NCBI GenBank assembly: GCA_003503945.1
Contig: DOCD01000073.1
Location: 1-7,759 of the forward strand
Origin: Clostridiales bacterium
GTDB lineage: Bacteria > Bacillota > Clostridia > Christensenellales > Borkfalkiaceae
DNA length: 7,759 nt
Direction of reading: 5' to 3'
The notes under the pieces are model-generated. The model saw only the letters and a list, made by a program, of their open reading frames with translations. It made no database searches and had not been told where the DNA came from. Shown one piece after another: positions 5,868 to 7,759 of this stretch (its first letter is position 1; each line of letters starts with the position of its first letter). The position numbers and the translations under genes were made by a program.

Positions 5868-7759
5868 ATGAGTAATACAACGTTAACCGAGAAAGAAGTT
5901 AAGGATTTGATCAAAGGTAAACTTGCAAGATATTTCGGGGTCAGTCCTGCAGAAGCTTCCAAAGAACAGATTTATAAAGCTGTCGTAATGTCCGTAAGGG
6001 ATATTTTACTTCAGAAAAGGCAACAGTTTCATAAAAAAATCAAGGCGCGCAGAGCAAAGAGAGTATATTATCTTTGTATGGAATTTCTTTTGGGCAGGTC
6101 GCTTAAAAACAGCTTGTACAATTTAAGCGCAACTTCCGTATATGAAAAAGCCGTTGCGTCGTTTGGATTTTCGTTGGAGGATTTATACGAGCTCGAGCCC
6201 GACGCAGGCTTAGGCAACGGCGGATTAGGCAGGCTTGCCGCTTGCTTTATGGATGCTTTGGCTACAGGCAATTATCCTGCCTTGGGATATTCGCTTTGCT
6301 ATGAATTCGGGCTTTTCAAACAAAAAATTGTCGACGGCTGGCAGACAGAGTTGCCCGATACTTGGCTTCCCGGCGGTGAAGCGTGGCTTACCCAGAGGAC
6401 GGATAAATCGTTTACGGTAAGATTCAACGGTCAGGTAGAAGAGCGGTGGACTGAAAACGGGCTTGAAACGAATTATATAAACTGTAAGGAAGTTCAGGCA
6501 GTTGCGTATGATATGATGATTTCCGGTAAAGACAGCGAGGCTGTATCGGTACTAAGGCTCTGGAAGGCAAGGCCGATGCAGGATTTCAATATGAAGCTGT
6601 TTTCGCAGGGCGAATACTATCAGGCAATGACGGAGGAAAACGACGCCGATTTGCTCACGAAAGTGCTTTATCCGGCTGATAATCATACTGCCGGTAAATC
6701 TTTGCGTTTAAAACAGCAGTACTTTTTATGTTCTGCATCTATGCAAAATATCGTCGAAGATCATAAACACAGATACGGCGATTTGAGAGACTTGCCGAAA
6801 CTTGCGGCAATACATCTCAACGATACTCATCCCACAATGTCTATTGCAGAACTTATGAGGATTCTCGTTGACGAGTATTTTTACGACTGGAATCAGGCTT
6901 GGGCTATAACGACGGCGACGTGCGCATATACAAATCATACTATACTTGCTGAAGCGCTCGAAACATGGTCGGAGGATATTATCGAAAGGACCGTTCCAAG
7001 AATTCATTCTATAATCAAGGAATTAAACAGGCGTTTATGTGAAGAACTCTGGAACAGATTTCCCGGCGAATGGGCTAAAATTTCGCGTATGTCTATAATC
7101 GAGCATGACCGTGTAAAAATGGCAAATCTGGCCATTTACGGAGGACACAGCGTAAACGGCGTATCGACTTTGCACAGCGAAATAATCAAACAAACCGTCT
7201 TTAAAGATTTTTATGACTTTTCGCCCGAGAAATTTACAAACGTAACGAACGGAATTGCGCACAGGCGTTGGCTCAATCAGGCTAATCCGGAACTTGCCGA
7301 ATTGATTACCGACTGCATAGGCGACGGATTTGACCTTGACGCATCGAAGTTGGCTGAGTTCAAAAAATTCGAAAACGATAAAACGGTTCTTACCAGACTT
7401 GAAGAAATCAAATCGATTAAGAAAAAGCAGTTTTCGGAGTTTGCAAAAAAGAAGCAGGGGGCAATAATTAATCCCGATACAATTTTCGACGTACAGGCTA
7501 AACGCCTTCACGAATATAAGCGCCAACTTCTGAACGCTTTGAATATTATAGATACCTATCTTGATTTAATCGATAATCCTGAGTTGCCGGTTGTTCCTAA
7601 GACTTATATTTTCGGTGCGAAGGCTGCGCCGGGATATGATATGGCGAAAAAGATAATCAAACTCATAAATTATCTGGCGGACGATATTAAGAAAAACCCG
7701 AAAATAAACGAAAAACTCAACGTTGTTTATATGGAAGATTACAACGTGACGATGTCGGA
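5868..7759 (+). CDS. glgP: Glycogen/maltodextrin phosphorylase GlgP (GT35), 3' truncated by window
   Basis: The reading frame is open for 630 codons to the window edge; the family is usually about 750-850 residues. The enzyme uses phosphate to release glucose-1-phosphate from chain ends, with a pyridoxal phosphate cofactor. Family motifs in order are YYLCMEFLLGRSLKN (67-81), the AGLGNGGLGR loop (113-122), PDTWLPGG, VLYPADN and LRLKQQYF, LNDTHPT (N318-H321), CAYTNHTILAEALE, NVTNGIAHRRWL and KRLHEYKRQLLN (545-556). The last complete codons read NVTMS, which in relatives lies shortly before the EASGTGNMK segment with the PLP-binding lysine, so that lysine falls just outside the window and cannot be checked. 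The start ATG 5868 has AAGGAG (5856-5861) six bases upstream, 22 bases after the glgA stop. I translated the whole frame and found no frameshift or internal stop. Glycogen versus maltodextrin preference cannot be read; the operon context favours glycogen. Confidence 0.95.
   Translation, partial: MSNTTLTEKEVKDLIKGKLARYFGVSPAEASKEQIYKAVVMSVRDILLQKRQQFHKKIKARRAKRVYYLCMEFLLGRSLKNSLYNLSATSVYEKAVASFGFSLEDLYELEPDAGLGNGGLGRLAACFMDALATGNYPALGYSLCYEFGLFKQKIVDGWQTELPDTWLPGGEAWLTQRTDKSFTVRFNGQVEERWTENGLETNYINCKEVQAVAYDMMISGKDSEAVSVLRLWKARPMQDFNMKLFSQGEYYQAMTEENDADLLTKVLYPADNHTAGKSLRLKQQYFLCSASMQNIVEDHKHRYGDLRDLPKLAAIHLNDTHPTMSIAELMRILVDEYFYDWNQAWAITTATCAYTNHTILAEALETWSEDIIERTVPRIHSIIKELNRRLCEELWNRFPGEWAKISRMSIIEHDRVKMANLAIYGGHSVNGVSTLHSEIIKQTVFKDFYDFSPEKFTNVTNGIAHRRWLNQANPELAELITDCIGDGFDLDASKLAEFKKFENDKTVLTRLEEIKSIKKKQFSEFAKKKQGAIINPDTIFDVQAKRLHEYKRQLLNALNIIDTYLDLIDNPELPVVPKTYIFGAKAAPGYDMAKKIIKLINYLADDIKKNPKINEKLNVVYMEDYNVTMS

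Noticed and set aside
7035..7526. 163-codon open frame on the - strand inside glgP
   Set aside because: It lies wholly antisense to a frame with continuous phosphorylase motifs, resembles no family I recognise, and is explained by codon bias of the sense gene.

Overview
The window holds one uninterrupted glycogen-metabolism operon, all on the + strand, in the order glgB-glgC-glgD-glgA-glgP. This is the arrangement known from Bacillus subtilis. A separate glgD (a degenerate ADP-glucose pyrophosphorylase subunit), strong purine-rich Shine-Dalgarno sites, moderately AT-rich DNA and tight gene packing all point to a Firmicute. The divergence of the proteins suggests a clostridial-type, perhaps uncultured, lineage; this last step is inference and the genus cannot be read from the sequence.

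Layout: positions 1-93 are an AT-rich non-coding leader with a good SigA-type promoter (TTGAAA, 17 bases, extended -10 TAAAAT) whose predicted transcript start lies only about 14 bases before glgB. Then follow glgB (branching enzyme, 94-1923), glgC (ADP-glucose pyrophosphorylase catalytic subunit, 1949-3151), glgD (its non-catalytic partner, 3166-4272), glgA (glycogen synthase, 4289-5845) and glgP (glycogen phosphorylase, 5868 to the window end, cut before its PLP lysine). Intergenic gaps are 14 to 25 bases, each contains a ribosome binding site, and none contains a terminator hairpin, so the five genes are most simply read as one transcript.

How they work together: GlgC with GlgD makes ADP-glucose from glucose-1-phosphate and ATP, GlgA adds the glucosyl unit to a growing alpha-1,4 chain, GlgB introduces alpha-1,6 branches, and GlgP releases glucose-1-phosphate from chain ends. 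Synthesis and breakdown are thus co-transcribed.

Most of the window is ordinary primary metabolism. The point most worth following is a roughly 50-residue Lys/Thr/Ala/Pro-rich, histone H1-like tail at the N terminus of GlgA, translated from its own well-placed ribosome binding site. Secondary points are a Lys-to-Ala change in the GlgA KTGGL substrate loop, several unusual substitutions in GlgB outside its intact catalytic set, and the stepwise loss of catalytic residues in GlgD. I saw no mobile element, CRISPR array, RNA gene or other accessory system.
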